A DNA stretch of 64,000 nt, taken from assembly GCA_963669155.1 (NCBI GenBank), contig OZ022593.1:5314785-5378784 (forward strand), read 5' to 3'. Every line of letters begins with the position of its first letter. The stretch's first letter is position 1. Below are positions 46,526 through 58,893 of this stretch, piece by piece. This DNA comes from Arbacia lixula. Taxonomy: Eukaryota; Echinodermata; Echinoidea; Arbacioida; Arbaciidae. The position numbers were made by a program, and so were the translations under genes. Under the pieces are notes generated by a model. The model was not told where the DNA came from, did not search any database, and saw nothing but the letters and a program-made list of their open reading frames with translations.

Positions 46526-46924
46526 AGACAGGGTGTCCCCTTTGCAGGTCAACAAAAATAAATTTGGTTAAAACCATGAAAAATGGAAGAAGAAACTGTA
46601 TCAGAACTTTCCTCCAAATAATAGAACTGGAAAATTACTTAAATGAGATTATAGCGATCAATAGATTTTGAGGAGGTTTTGGGTGGTTCGTTCAAGACTG
46701 TAGACCACTATGGTCTGTACTGGTCCGCTCAACAGTGCATGCATTCAATGGGAGCTGACAGTAGACTATGGTAGGTGCTTTTCAAATGTACACAAGGAAA
46801 GTTTGTCCCTTATCCTAATGTTTGTAAAGGTATGACTGTGAGATTTAACACACGTTATTGTTGGGGTATACTGCTGATTCTTGCCGAGTTTCATGACTTT
46901 TGCAAATGGGACACCATGTCTTTA
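46526..46924. mobile_element. MITE, family 2, copy 2
   Basis: Starts AGACAGGGTGTCCCCTTTGC and ends GGGACACCATGTCTTTAA. It shares ATTCAATGGGAGCTGAC-like and CATGACTTTTGCAAATGGGA with 31306-31746. The left TTAA is not preserved. Confidence 0.82.
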
Positions 46925-47850
46925 AAGGTCAGGGTATTAAGTCATAATGATTACATGCCACATGATCATGGCAGAAAAGTACTATCTAAGATGTCAAAGA
47001 TCTCAAAATGTGTCCATTCATTTAATTTTTTTCTTCCATTTTCGAAATGCTAGTATTTTGCTCAAAATTCTATAAAGAGTAAAACATACATTTCTTTACT
47101 TTGACACATGTTTTGAAGTTGGACATTTATGGAGCGATCTTAGAGAGAAATTCTTAAATCCCCCTGGTCGTAATCTCTAAGGGATAAACGGGATTAATTG
47201 CCATAGATTACTGTCACCTATCTATGCCTTGGATGCAGTTTCATCTGATGACATGTTGTTTCATATTAAATGTGCACAAGGAAAGTATAGGTATGAGGTA
47301 TTGTGTCTAGCAATAAACACCTATGAAAATAACATATAATTGGCAGAGTACATCATACAGACAAATTTTGCATGATTAAAACAGTGAAGTTACTGCTTTA
47401 TACACATATAAACAGCACTTACAATACTATAATTTGATGCTTAATTCTTTAATTACCAATGTTATTTGCCAATGTGGCATTTTAGCACCAGAATGACACA
47501 CAAAATATATGAGAGTTTCATCTGGGACAGTTATAGTTCTGATATCTATAGAAGATATGAAAGTAGTTTGTATGTGAACATCCTTATGAAACATGTGCGA
47601 GCTTATTAATGCCTGTAATTGTGATTGCATTGAGTCCTTTCATAGTCTGTGTATCGTTTGACTTTCAGTTTAAATCATAATGAATTATAATGATAATTAG
47701 CACTTCTTTTGTAGCCCATAACACAGAGTCATTAAACATGTCCCTATGTGCTGTAGAGAAAGAAGTACAAGAAACAACATGTACCTGGTCTCAACAAAAA
47801 TGATTTTAAAAAATAGATGTTAAATTAGTGCAGCTTTAAAATGATCCGGG
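46925..47850. other. AT-rich stretch without recognised genes
   Basis: No conserved motif seen on either strand. Confidence 0.45.
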
Positions 47851-47854
47851 TTTT

Positions 47855-48245
47855 TTAAAGTTTTATCAATTGACTCAATGTTTTTGAAGTGTTCTGTGAG
47901 GTTGTTCCACAAGGTTGAGGCAGTGTAAGTAAAGCTGTGTTCACCATATGACTTGGTAAGAACTGGTGGAAAAACAAACATTGTTTTCTTCTTAGAACAA
48001 AGATTTCTAATTGGTGTGTACTGTTTTTACAACTCAATCAAATAAGATGGCATGAAATTGTAAAAACAACAATGTGCCAAGAACAAGATTTTGAATGAAA
48101 TGCGAGAATGAATGGGAAGCCAGTGTAAGTCTCTTATAATGAGAGACACGAGCTGCAGAGTTCTGCACAACTTTCATTTTTTGCACTTGACGAGTTGGAA
48201 TCCCAGAAAGAAGGCTGTACCAAAAACGAGGTGACATGCTACTAA
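47855..48245 (-). pseudogene. Decayed C-terminal fragment of a non-LTR reverse transcriptase
   Basis: On the minus strand, 48210-48125 reads PTRQVQKMKVVQNSAARVS; a frame change then gives LHWLPIHSRISFKILFL, matching the RVQN.AARL and LHWLPV.QRI.FK blocks seen in the intact element at about 38920-39040. Further on, about 48040-47860 reads a segment with YGEHSFTYTASTLWNNL, equivalent to GDRSFFCAAPRLWNKL of that element. The catalytic domain is absent. It is frameshifted and clearly inactive. The rest of the parent element was not found nearby. Confidence 0.8.
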
Positions 48246-48989
48246 TGTGTGATTCAGTTAAATGAATCAGCTTATGATGTAATGGATAAACTGCTGTTTT
48301 ATGTTTTTAAAGTTATTTTGCCTGATTGGTGCCTAAAGAGCTGATGAAATGTAGCCTGATACTTGCAGTAAGGACGTCATGATGGATGTGCTTTTTCAGA
48401 TTTCAAAGAAGATTAGTTGTGGTCATAGAAAGTTCTTTCAAAGTGACTTTAACAAAGATGAAACAAAAAGCATGAACAGAATAATAACCATGATTTTGTT
48501 GTTTTTGTCATTCAAAAACAAAACTTTATCGACAGAGCCCGGGGGCTTCATCAAGGATTTGTTTGTTACATTTGGATAAAAAATCCCAAAGAAATTGATC
48601 TGATATTTTGCGTGGGATGACTGCTCTTCAATTGTACTTTACATTCCAAAGTACAGCTGTGCCAGGGCAATGTGCGTGCGGGAGTTTAAGATGTGATTTA
48701 CTGCGTCGAATGATACAGCCTGACTCGTACAATACATTAAGTGGCGCGTGACTCTCATAGCAAATCACACCCTTCATCCATATCTATGATATGAGATTTA
48801 TTCCATATCTGCTCCTGTCTTGAGTGAGGGAGGAATTTAAATGCCCCCCATTTGTGCTGGTGGATGAGGAGGGATGCGGTTGTCAAGTGCGGTCTTGGGG
48901 TGATAAAGCTGTCAGCGGGCTTACCAGCTTTCAGGGGGAATGTGAAGGGGAGGGACATTGAGATGAATGTGAACTTTGCGCAGTTCTAG
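48246..48989. other. Unassigned stretch
   Basis: No recognised gene. CAAAAACAAAACTTTATCGACAGAGCCC-type sequence is unique here. Confidence 0.4.
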
Positions 48990-49240
48990 TCTGTCCTACT
49001 TTGACAAAAGGAGGTAAATAACAAGAGAGGCTCTTCTGGTAAATGAGGAAAGTGAATCTGTCACTTGCATTGGCATCAGTGCACACCACAACATGTTGGA
49101 TTGAATATCTCACAGTGAGATGAATATTTCTTCTCCAGATTTTTGTTCCTCATTAGGGAATGCTGGGTACAACTTACGAGTACCAATTACCCGAACTTGA
49201 GTGATTTGTCGCTTGCTTCCTTTTGTCAAAGTAGAGCAGT
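48990..49240. mobile_element. MITE, family 5, copy 2
   Basis: TACTTTGACAAAAGGAGG at the left pairs with CCTTTTGTCAAAGTA at the right. The middle carries GTGAGATGAATATTTCTTCT and a GTCACTTGCATTGGCATCAG block, inverted relative to copy 1. Confidence 0.82.
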
Positions 49241-50449
49241 ATTGGTCTATCTATGGATGTCTCTCCTCTCGTTGAGATATGGGCAGCTTGTAGAGCAAAG
49301 TCCCAAACACTCATCTAAATATATACTAATGATAACTTAAGAGGAATACATATCGGAAATCCTGAATTACCAAGTTGATAAACTGGGTTGTGAAGATAAA
49401 TGCTCTTGATAGTACTGATATGATATTTGTATACACCCATTGACATGTCTTCTCCTCAAAATCCTTCTGTACAATAGGTGTTTCCAGGATCCATGTCTAA
49501 ACTTGAACCAAAGATTAATAGCTAAGATATCCATCAATTGATCCCTATGACTTTGAGAATCAATGAGAGTCTTGGTCTTCTCTCAATGCCTCTCTTCAAG
49601 AAGTAAGAGGCTTGTACCGAACATTTATATGAATGAGATATATGTCAACTGATCACTTGTTATCAAGGTAACCCATATACTATGAGATTTGTAGACCAGC
49701 ATGAGCAGCTTGAAAAGCAATAATGTTTTGCCTTCCCAGTTGCTGTACCATTTGTGTTGAGTAGCGTTGAAACAATCTAATGATCTTTCTGAGTAGGAAA
49801 CTTGGATACCGGGTACACATACATGTAATGCACATTTAAGCTTCATACATGTGGTACACAAATCGGTTGCAGTGAAATAAACATGCCTGCCAAGTTTTAC
49901 ATAATACTTCATACTCTGAATCAAGCTTGAGCAACACTTCAACTCGAAAAAAGAAAGGTGAAAATGAACCTACATGTAAGAGGGTAATCATGATCTTTTT
50001 TCACTTGCTTTCTCGGGATGTGTCGAGTATGGAACATCATATTCTTGACCCAGTTACATTCAACTGTATAGAGAGCTGGGAAGATGTGTTAAGCCCAAGA
50101 TGCCATCGATCTATCGAGCCCTCTCTCTCTCCCGCAGTCACTCGGCAGTGCAAGTACCTCTTAACCTGTATTACCACTAGACTAGCGATACTTGTACCCT
50201 GAAGAAGCCGTGGCAACCGTGGCAACCGTGGCCCCTCTTTTGAATTTAAAATGTCATGGGAACTGGGACCTCTTTCAGACGATGATAAAGTGTGGTACCA
50301 AAACATTAGTTTGCAGCCACATATCGGTCGAGTGGTGTACTACAGAGGAAGAGATTGATACAGTATAATCTATAATAGCTTGTCACCAATGTGTTTTGTT
50401 TTTGCAGCAAATCCTCAGTTGAGCTGTGTGCACATTGAATAGACTACCT
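49241..50449. other. Unassigned stretch
   Basis: Frames of 89-105 codons on both strands without recognisable motifs; a short GTGGCAACC triplication lies near 50209-50230. Confidence 0.4.
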
Positions 50450-50606
50450 GGGCCCTGTTGCATAAGACTTACCATTGATGGTAACTTTGCTACCAATGAC
50501 AATTTCTATGGAAAACTTGAATTGGATTGGCTGTTTGGCTATGTTACCATGGTAATTACCATTGATGGCAGAGTTACCATTAGTGGTAATGGTTTTATCA
50601 GGGCCC
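50450..50606. mobile_element. Palindromic MITE, family 3, copy 2
   Basis: GGGCCCTGTTGCATAAGACT at the left and TTTTATCAGGGCCC at the right, with the same GGTAACTTTGCTACCAATG interior as 33440-33597. Confidence 0.88.
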
Positions 50607-51079
50607 TGTTATAAGCAGGGTAGCATTATTAAAATCTGTGTACATTAGAATGTGCATGATATTTTATTATGTCATGCTAAAGTTGTTGAGTTTTATAACT
50701 GGATGGCATTATTTTGGTAAGATTCAATAACATTTAATCTGACATTCTGAAATATTGCTAGGATACACTGTGATAATTTAAGCCCTGCAATGCAGTGCAT
50801 GAATTCCTTTCAAATGCTGAAGATGTGTTTGTCATCACCAAAATCAGCCTTTCACCCCAAATCCATGACACACAGCGTTTGTCTGAAAGTGCCTCGTTTC
50901 AATTGTCGACGCCCCGAGCCCTAGTAATGGCTGCGAACAATCAGGGATTAGTCCACTGGCCTGGAGTCATCTCAAAGATGCATCTCAACCACTCGCCACC
51001 GCACTGTCTGCTTGTTGCCGTGGGAACCTCCGTGTGAAGTGATAAGTCTGCAGGACTGATGCACTCCTGACCCTACACT

Positions 51080-51300
51080 CGCTTTCATCTCTCTTTCTCT
51101 TCCCTGTTTGATTTTTCCCCCTATATATCTTTGTCTCTCACTCTTCCCTCTTTAATTTTTTTAATCTCCTTCCTCCTGTCTTCCTTTCCACTCTTGTCTG
51201 TTTATCTTTCATTCTTTTTTTCCCTTCTCTTTCCCATTTGCTCATTCCCTTCTTTTCATACTCTTTGTCTCGCTCTTTCATTGAACTTTTCCCCTCTCTG
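51080..51300. repeat. Polypyrimidine (CT-rich) tract
   Basis: TTCCCTCT/CTCTTTCTC variants. The Leu/Ser/Phe frame at 51131-51325 is a translation of it. Confidence 0.85.
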
Positions 51301-51404
51301 TGTGACACATGTATTACAAACTTGAGGTGTCTGACAGCCACCAGACTAAATAGACTTTTATGCTTTTTCTTCTTCCCTATACCCTTTCAGAAATAGTTAA
51401 CCCA

Positions 51405-51610
51405 TTGCTCACAGTTTGATTTTCTGGCTCTGTGAAGCCTGGTCCAGTTAGGATGTCAAAATTTGCCCTGGAACTGCAGTAACCAATAAGTTGTGGCTTA
51501 ATTGTGTCCTATGAGGTATTATGCATTTATTTATAGCCTTTTGTCTATTGTCTGAGCAGCAGATTGTTGAGGAATCATGCTGCTTAGGATCTGAGTGGAT
51601 AAAAGCCAGT
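51405..51610. repeat. Dispersed repeat, copy 2
   Basis: The same family as 33950-34150; it also carries AACTGCAGTAACCAATAAG, which matches copy 3 near 55338. Confidence 0.65.
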
Positions 51611-52612
51611 CTGCGTATATGTAGGCTCAATAAGGATCAGGTTGAAGAAATAGGATCATTATGTTCAAAGAATTCATTATGTTCAAAGAATTAGATAAGA
51701 ATTTTCTTTTTGCGATGACCTGAGACAGAAACTAGAGCAGCATAACTTTGAGAGTAAAGTGCATTAGGTTCAATGATCAATTCCTGTGTGCCATCTCTCT
51801 ACCTTCTCCCAGTTTGCCTGAGGGAGTAATCCCAGCGTATTTAAGCCTTCCTGTTATTCATACCATGCTGCTCTATAGCGTATATATATATATGTTTACT
51901 GTGCAGAAAATAGAGCAATGGCACATAAGGAGTTAATGCTGTTTTGGCGGAAGTTGACTCAAGGCTATCCAGAAGTGGAAATTGCTAAAAGCAAAATCCA
52001 TCCACATATCCAACATCCATTATCTCTGTTGCGCCTGCTCTTCAGTCTTGCTAAAAAAAATTCCTATTGCAATCTTTCCCTGCATGTTTGTGTCAGTGCA
52101 CTTGATGTTGCATGACCAAATCAGCTCAACATTCTGACCTAATTATATCATGTTTCTTTATACATCTTGTGTTTTTCATAGTTGAACTGTACTTAAGATT
52201 TGAGTAGAATATGCAATACATATTAGATATGATTTTTTTTAACATGAAGATCTGCTGGATTCAATTATTTTGATAACCTTGATTGATTTGAATGTTACAA
52301 AGAAGTACCTTATCATTTCTATGCCTCCTGTAAATTAGTGCTACAAACCGGTTGGCTTGTACACAACATTTTGACGGGAGGTTTGTGTGTTGAGGTAAAC
52401 AGTGACAGGTCTGGACATGAATCACTCTGGGATGCGGTGATGATGAATCTGTCTGGATCCTATGATGTTTGCCATAGCAACCGCATCAGTCTTGAGCCGA
52501 AGACAGGTGTGGGATGGAGATAATCAGGGGATGATGGTCCCAGGGTGCAGATAGAACAGTGCACCCCCCTGCTACCCCTCACCTTGATCAGATGCATCAT
52601 TAACCCGAGAGT
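51611..52612. other. Unassigned stretch
   Basis: A short TA run near 51881. Nothing else recognised. Confidence 0.4.
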
Positions 52613-53029
52613 AATTCTCCCTATCGCATATAGCTCTCCGAATCTGAACGCGTGTGGCGCTTCAATTTTGTTACCTTTGTTCTTGGGATATGAACTTTCA
52701 GTTCATGAACATTCTATATCCATCGTCTTGCTTGTGTTTTTTCATTCTTTTATTAGTCCATCCACAATCAATGTTTAGGTAGGCAAAACATCGCTGTGAC
52801 TCCCGTGAGTGATTGGTGGTATTTTTTCAAGTCCTTCGTCCATATAACAACCCTGTCATTTTAATATTACGAGGTTTACAAAGGTCAAAATTACAGATTC
52901 TTTGCATTGTTGCATGATTTGAATATGTACCAAACTCTTACCAGAAGTATACGTCCCAAGAGCAATCGATCAGATGTCGGTATCGCGAGGTGATATCGCT
53001 TGATATCGGCTATATGCGATAGGGAGAAT
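52613..53029. mobile_element. Putative MITE with 22-bp perfect terminal inverted repeats
   Basis: AATTCTCCCTATCGCATATA followed by GC at 52613-52634; its exact reverse complement at 53008-53029. The interior of about 370 bp has a further palindromic GATATCG cluster near the right end (52980-53000). No coding capacity. Confidence 0.75.
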
Positions 53030-53169
53030 TGGAAAGATTAGCAGGGTTCGCCATGTATACGGGCATGTGTGCAAACAATGTGAGCTCATGACACAAAACG
53101 CACATCTGACTAGCTAGAGGCCTGATGTACCGATGTGGGTGGGCCAATTACTCTTACATCTGCTTCTAA

Positions 53170-53724
53170 AGCCCTGTTCATATTATACTTTAACCCATAG
53201 CCTGCCCCAATGAATAGAGCCCAGTGCCACGCTGCTAATCCCCATTGTGCCAGCCCCAAATCTGCCCGTGCCAAGTTTATATTGAGGCCTTTTCAGATGC
53301 GCTTTATTATCTGTGTTTTCTATGGCATGATGAGAGTTAATCATGATAATACCGCTATTATTATTCATACACGTCGGTAAGAAAGTTTCCAGTGAGCCTC
53401 TGAAAACACCATTCATATATACCGAAAAAGCGCTAATATGGGCGTTTAGGACAGCTGGACTCTCTCCAGAGTGCAATAAAGTGCAAGGCGCAACATTCAC
53501 AGCTATTGTGCAGACATATTCTCTAAGATTAGCTTACCACAATATTACGGTATTGCTAGGTCTCCAAGTGCAAAATAGCTGCAAAAAAAAAACAGAAAGC
53601 AGGAAGGAAGTACCGCATTATTAAAGTGACTCCCATTCATATACGCAACTATTGGTAATGCATCAGCAAAATTGCTGCAAATGTTGTGCCCATTTTGCAG
53701 ATAGGTGGTGCATATGAACAGAGT
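53170..53724. mobile_element. MITE, family 6 (GCCCTGTTCATAT ends), copy 1
   Basis: GCCCTGTTCATAT at the left and ATATGAACAGAG at the right. The interior contains ATTCATATATACCG, TGCAAAATAG and a GCATCAGCAAAATTGCTGCA block whose reverse complement occurs at 58458-58484 in copy 2. Confidence 0.7.
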
Positions 53725-53896
53725 TCATCAGGCCAATGCCCACAGATTTCGGTAGCTTCTGATTGTTTTTTCTGAAGAAGCCAGCCCTGATGGGGCTATT
53801 TTGGAGCTTTGGTCTCATGACGCCCTCCACAGTAATCTAATTGGCAGTCCTTAGCGACACCTACTGAACCACAGCTGATTGATACACCACACCAGA

Positions 53897-54284
53897 GGTG
53901 AGTCTTCATTAGCCTGATCAGATGAAATAGCGAGCTAGTTTGTTGATCTGGGGAACTAGGCTGAAGTTGCAATCGCGTCTTCATTAGCTCGAAACTCGGG
54001 ATGCATAAATTATCTCGATGTTCGCACATGCGCAGTGTGTGACGGGAATAGGCCACAACCGCGTGGCTTCGGTTGTGAGCTTGCATTCACGCACGTATGA
54101 AAACCTAACGTAAACAATGCCCCGTGCGCACTGATGCATGCTGGGCTCGAGAAATTTTCAGGTTAATGAAGACGCCCCGAGCTAGCTCCATCTAGCCCAA
54201 GATTTCTTGGGAAATAGTTAGCTATTTCGCATGATCTGTCTAATGAAGACGCAAATAGCTAGCTATCTGGCTAGGCTATCCCGG
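53897..54284. mobile_element. MITE with GTCTTCATTAGCC ends, copy 2 (inverted)
   Basis: Collinear in reverse with 24786-25302: it starts GTGAGTCTTCATTAGCCTGA and ends near CTGGCTAGGCTATCCCGG. GAAATTTTCAGGTTAATGAA and GCCCAAGATTTCTTGGGAAA blocks are shared. Confidence 0.85.
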
Positions 54285-54466
54285 CCCTTTAATTAATTTG
54301 AAGGGTAACATGAGGCGGGTAGTAAAGAGATTGCACACCTTCAAAGCATTTTTGAAGAGTGTGTATCATATACTCAATAATGCATTTTGCAGATGATCAT
54401 CTGATTCTTTTAAACATTGCATTAAGCACAAGTATCACACAGGTTTCAGATTGTGACATTTGAAAC

Positions 54467-54570
54467 TTAAATGCAGGATGTCCAATTTGCAGGTCAACAG
54501 AATTAAATTGGGTAAAAACCACAGAAAATGGAAGAGGAAAATGTATCAGAACTTCCCTCCAATAATAAAA
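54467..54570. mobile_element. Truncated MITE, family 2, copy 3
   Basis: TTAAATGCAGGATGTCCAAT through ATCAGAACTTCCCTCCAATA matches the left 100 bp of 46526-46924; the right half is missing, and family 1 sequence follows. Confidence 0.7.
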
Positions 54571-54584
54571 ACTGACTTGTTAAT

Positions 54585-55017
54585 ACACCATTAGAAACAA
54601 GTTTCTTACACCCATACCTTTATGGAAAAAATATTATTACATCAAAAACAGAAAGAGAGCAATTTATGGAATCATACAACACAACACACCACCTTGCCTG
54701 AGAACTCAAAGAATTGAAATTTGAAAAGATAACTTTCTTATCCTTTTGATACTTTTTGATACACCATTAGACACAAGTTTCTTACACCCATACCTCTATG
54801 GAAAAATTATTATTTCATCACAAACAGAAAGAAAGCAATTTATGGAATAATACAGCACAACACACCACCTTGCCTCAGAACTCACACAATTGAAATTTGA
54901 AAAGATAACTTTCTTATCCTTTGACAGATTTTTTTGTCAAACCTTCACTAATATGTTTCTTTCATGTTTTTGCTTTTATTGTAACCAATTTATTTTCAGG
55001 GTGAACTATCCCTTTAA
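54585..55017. mobile_element. Truncated MITE, family 1, with 176-bp tandem duplication
   Basis: ACACCATTAGA(A/C)ACAAGTTTCT occurs at 54585 and 54761. The right end, GATAACTTTCTTATCCTTTG through TTCAGGGTGAACTATCCCTT and TTAA (55014-55017), matches the right arm of 30863-31309. The left arm is gone. Confidence 0.82.
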
Positions 55018-55261
55018 GTAATTGTCCTCTCTAAGATGTAAAGTGCACCCCAAGCAAACACACCACTAACAGCATTCATACAGCAGGTGCTATCCCTCCA
55101 CTCCACAAGATATAATCACTCAACATGGATTGTCAGAAATGATTACTACTGACAACTTTCAGATGTATCACATATTCAAACATGTACATGAAACAACTGT
55201 CATTTAAGCTACATAGAAATATTGTTATCATGTAACGATGCGATCTGGCAGAAACTTAACC

Positions 55262-55375
55262 CTGTGCTCATGGTTAGATATCTGGGCTTCGCAAACACTG
55301 GTCCAGTAAGTTAGAATTTCAAAATTTGAACTCCATGAAACTGCAGCAACCAATGGGACCTTCTCATAACCATCT
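55262..55375. repeat. Dispersed repeat, copy 3 (shorter)
   Basis: CTGGGCTTCGCAAACACTGG, TCCAGTAAGTTAGAATTTCA and AAACTGCAGCAACCAATGGG parallel copies 1 and 2. Confidence 0.6.
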
Positions 55376-55643
55376 TTTCTATTTTATTTTTTCAGTGCAT
55401 AGAGACATCATGGTGATGAAAACTTTGTAAATGCTTTATGATATCATTATTATCATTTTTGATAGGCCACTGCAGTAGTAATTGCCCTTGATAGAATCCT
55501 GGCACTCAAACACTGGAAGTGAAGTGTGCCCATGACATTGGTGCTATGTTGATGAAGAAAAGTAATTCTTTTCACCGGTCTTATTAGCATACAAATGCTG
55601 GCTCCAGCTAATACGTGCTGATACCAGCTGAATCAAAGATTAT

Positions 55644-56328
55644 GATGTCTATGTGTATGCTTAAGATTCTCTCATTTCTATTTAGCCATTACACATTATA
55701 TCATCAAATCAATACTAAAAGGCAGGTGTTAGCATTAAGGTTTATCACCATATATGCTAATAGGGTGCTGATGGAAAGAATGCCCTTGGCAACAACATCA
55801 TTTGACTCAAACAGAATGCCATGACAATGAAATGAATATGAATCATCCAAGATTGTTTGAGAAAGATTTTTTTTATCATTTGAATTTTCAAACTCTTGCA
55901 TCCAACTTCAGTTCTAAAAAAAATCAATATTATTGCCTTATTAAGGGATTATTTTCTATCTTTCGTGATGTCATTGCCTTTCAGTTTCCTACAAAGAATG
56001 CTAACAGCATATCCACCAGCATAACATGTCAGTGGTGAGGAAACATATCATATGGATTTTTTTTCAAAACAGTTCGATGTAAGAGTTTGAAAATTGGAAT
56101 GATAAAGAAATCCTTTCTCAAACAATTTGGGATGTTTCATATTCATGTCATTGTCATGCCATTCTTTTCGAGTCAAATGATGTTGCCAAGGGCATTTCTA
56201 TCATCAGCTCACTATTAGCATATATGGTGATAAACCTTAATGCTATCACCTGCCTTTTAGTATTGATTTGTTAAAGTGTATAATGGATAAATAGAAACAA
56301 GAGAATCTTAAACATAGACATAGACATC
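55644..56328. mobile_element. Large palindrome (foldback element), ~275-bp arms
   Basis: Left arm 55644-55918, right arm 56054-56328, loop of about 135 bp. Shared blocks include CAAATCAATACTAAAAGGCA, AAGGTTTATCACCATATATG, ATGCCCTTGGCAACA and TTTTCAAACTCTT. It carries GAGTCAAATGATGTTGCC, which resembles the core of the adjacent 80-bp satellite. The overlapping small frames on both strands mirror each other. Confidence 0.92.
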
Positions 56329-56339
56329 GGGAGTTGTAT

Positions 56340-58165
56340 GCTTATGCATATTCATGTTTCTGTGATGCTGGTCTATTTGAGTCAAATGATGTCATTGACA
56401 TCTCGTAGTACAACATTGCAATAGCACACTTTACTTACGTAACTGTGATGTTCTATTCAAGTCAAATGATGTTATCGACCTCGAAGTTCTATTCAAGTCA
56501 AATGATGTCATTGACACATCGTAGTACAACATTGCAATAGCACACTTTACTTACGTAACTGTGATGTTCTATTCAGGTCAAATGATGTCATCGACCTCGA
56601 TGCTCTATTCAAGTCAAATAATGTCAGAGACCTCTTATTGTCCAACATTCCAGGAGCACACTTTACTTATGTAACTGTGATGTTCTATTCAAGTCAAATG
56701 ATGTCATTGACCTCTTATTGTCCAACATACCAGTAACACACTTCACTTGCGTATATGATGTCAGTGACCTCTTTTTGTCCAACATTACAGTAACACAATT
56801 TACTTATGTTACTGTGATGTTCTATTCAAGTCAAATGATGTCAGTGACCTCTTATTGTCCAGCATTACAGTAACACACTTCACTTGCGTATATGATGTCA
56901 GTGACCTCTTTTTGTCCAACATTACAGTAACACAATTTACTTATGTTACTGTGATGTTCTATTCAAGTCAAATGATGTCAGTGACCTCTTATTGTCCAGC
57001 ATTACAGTAACACACTTCACTTACGTATATGATGTCAGTGACCTCTTATTGTCCAGCATTACAGTAACACAATTTACTTATGTTACTGTGATGTTCTATT
57101 TAAGTCAAATGATGTCATTGACCTCTTATTGTCCAACATACCAGTAACACACTTCACTTACGTATATGATGTCAGTGACCTCTTATTGTCCAGCATTACA
57201 GTAACACAATTTACTTATGTTACTGTGATGTTCTATTCAAGTCAAATGATGTCAATGACCTCTTATTGTCCAGCATTACAGTAACACAATTTACTTATGT
57301 TACTGTGATGTCCTATTCAAGTCAAATGATGTCATTGACATCTCGTAGTACCACATTGCAATAGCAAACTTTACTTACATAACTGTGATGTTCTACTCAA
57401 GTCAAATGATGTCTTTGACCTCTTATTGTCCAACATACCAGTAACACAATTTACCTATGTAACTGTGATGTTCTATTCAAGTCAACTGATGTCATTGACC
57501 TCTTATTGTCCAGCATTACAGTAACACACTGCACTTATGTAACTGTGATGTTCTATTCAAGTCAACTGATGTCATTGACCTCTTATTGTCCAACATACCA
57601 GTAACACACTGCACTTATGTAACTGTGATGTTCTATTCAAGTCAACTGATGTCATTGACCTCTTATTGTCCAACATACCAGTAACACACTGCACTTATGT
57701 AACTGTGATGTTCTATTCAAGTCAACTGATGTCATTGACCTCTTATTGTCCAACATACCAGTAACACACTGCACTTATGTAACTGTGATGTTCAATTCAA
57801 GTCAACTGATGTCATTGACCTCTTATTGTCCAACATACCAGTAACACACTGCACTTATGTAACTGTGATGTTCTATTCAAGTCAACTGGTGTCATTGACC
57901 TCTTATTGTCCAACATACCAGTAACACAATTTACTTATGTAACTGTGATGTTCAATTCAAGTCAACTGGTGTCATTGACCTCTTATTGTCCAACATACCA
58001 GTAACACAATTTACTTATGTAACTGTGATGTTCAATTCAAGTCAACTGGTGTCATTGACCTCTTATTGTCCAACATACCAGTAACACAATTTACTTATGT
58101 AACTGTGATGTTCAATTCAAGTCAACTGGTGTCATTGACCTCTTATTGTCCAACATTCCAATAGC
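56340..58165. repeat. 80-bp satellite array, about 22-24 units
   Basis: The unit contains AACTGTGATGTTCTATTCAA, GTCAAATGATGTCATTGACC, TCTTATTGTCCAACATACCA and GTAACACACTTCACTTATGT. From about 57540 to 58140 the units are almost identical with exact 80-bp period. In 56757-57200, 80-bp and 57-bp units alternate, giving a 137-bp higher-order period; the leftmost units are the most diverged. No coding potential. Confidence 0.95.
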
Positions 58166-58418
58166 AAGCTCTTAGCTGATGGTGATGTATCAAAGCACTC
58201 ACACCTGTCCATGAATATTGATATAAAGTAGTAAAATGTCTCATGGCTAGAAAAAAATCAAAGCTAGTTCTTAAGAGATGCTATGTTTTATCTTTGCAAA
58301 ATGGATCCCACCGCTGCCACCTCTTTGTGATGGAGGATGGAGGCATTTGCATGAAGCATACGATACCATCCCTTCGGGTGGTGACAATGCTTTATGTTTG
58401 CCATGTAGCGCACACTAA

Positions 58419-58893
58419 CCCCATTCATATACGTCACATATCCGCAAAATAAGTGCAACATTTGCAGCAATTTTGCTGATGCATTCCTGATAACTGTGTA
58501 TATAAGCAAGAATAACTCAAATAATGTAATATTTGCTTCTTCACTTTTTCTACTATTTTTTGACTATTTTGCGGATGGAGACCTAGTTATAATACTGCAA
58601 TATTGTGGGAAGCGTCTTTTATATACTGTGTCCGCAAAATTGCGCCTCGTGCATTATGCTCTGGCATGTGGTGCGCCAATTGTAACACTTTTATGGCTTA
58701 TCGGAACATGTCACCATGGTGTGCTTGCTCTAGCTAGGGATGTGGAGAGAGTCCAGCTGTCCAAAACACAGCAATATTACAGTTCTTTAGATGTATATGA
58801 ACGGTGTTTTTTAGAGGCTCGCTGGAAATGTTCTCACTAATGTGCATCGGTATTGATACCGGTATTATCGTGATTATGGCATATGAACGGGGC
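58419..58893. mobile_element. MITE, family 6, copy 2
   Basis: CCCCATTCATATACGTCACA at the left and CATATGAACGGGGC at the right. It shares AACATTTGCAGCAATTTTGC with copy 1, inverted, and GGTATTATCGTGATTATG-like blocks. The 114-codon frame at 58496-58840 lies wholly inside the repeat and has no recognised domain. Confidence 0.7.

Noticed and set aside
55644-58165. Regular spacing suggested a CRISPR-like array
   Set aside because: Units are contiguous tandem repeats without unique spacers, in an animal-type genome.
58496-58840. 114-codon open frame
   Set aside because: Lies entirely inside MITE family 6 and shows no recognised domain.
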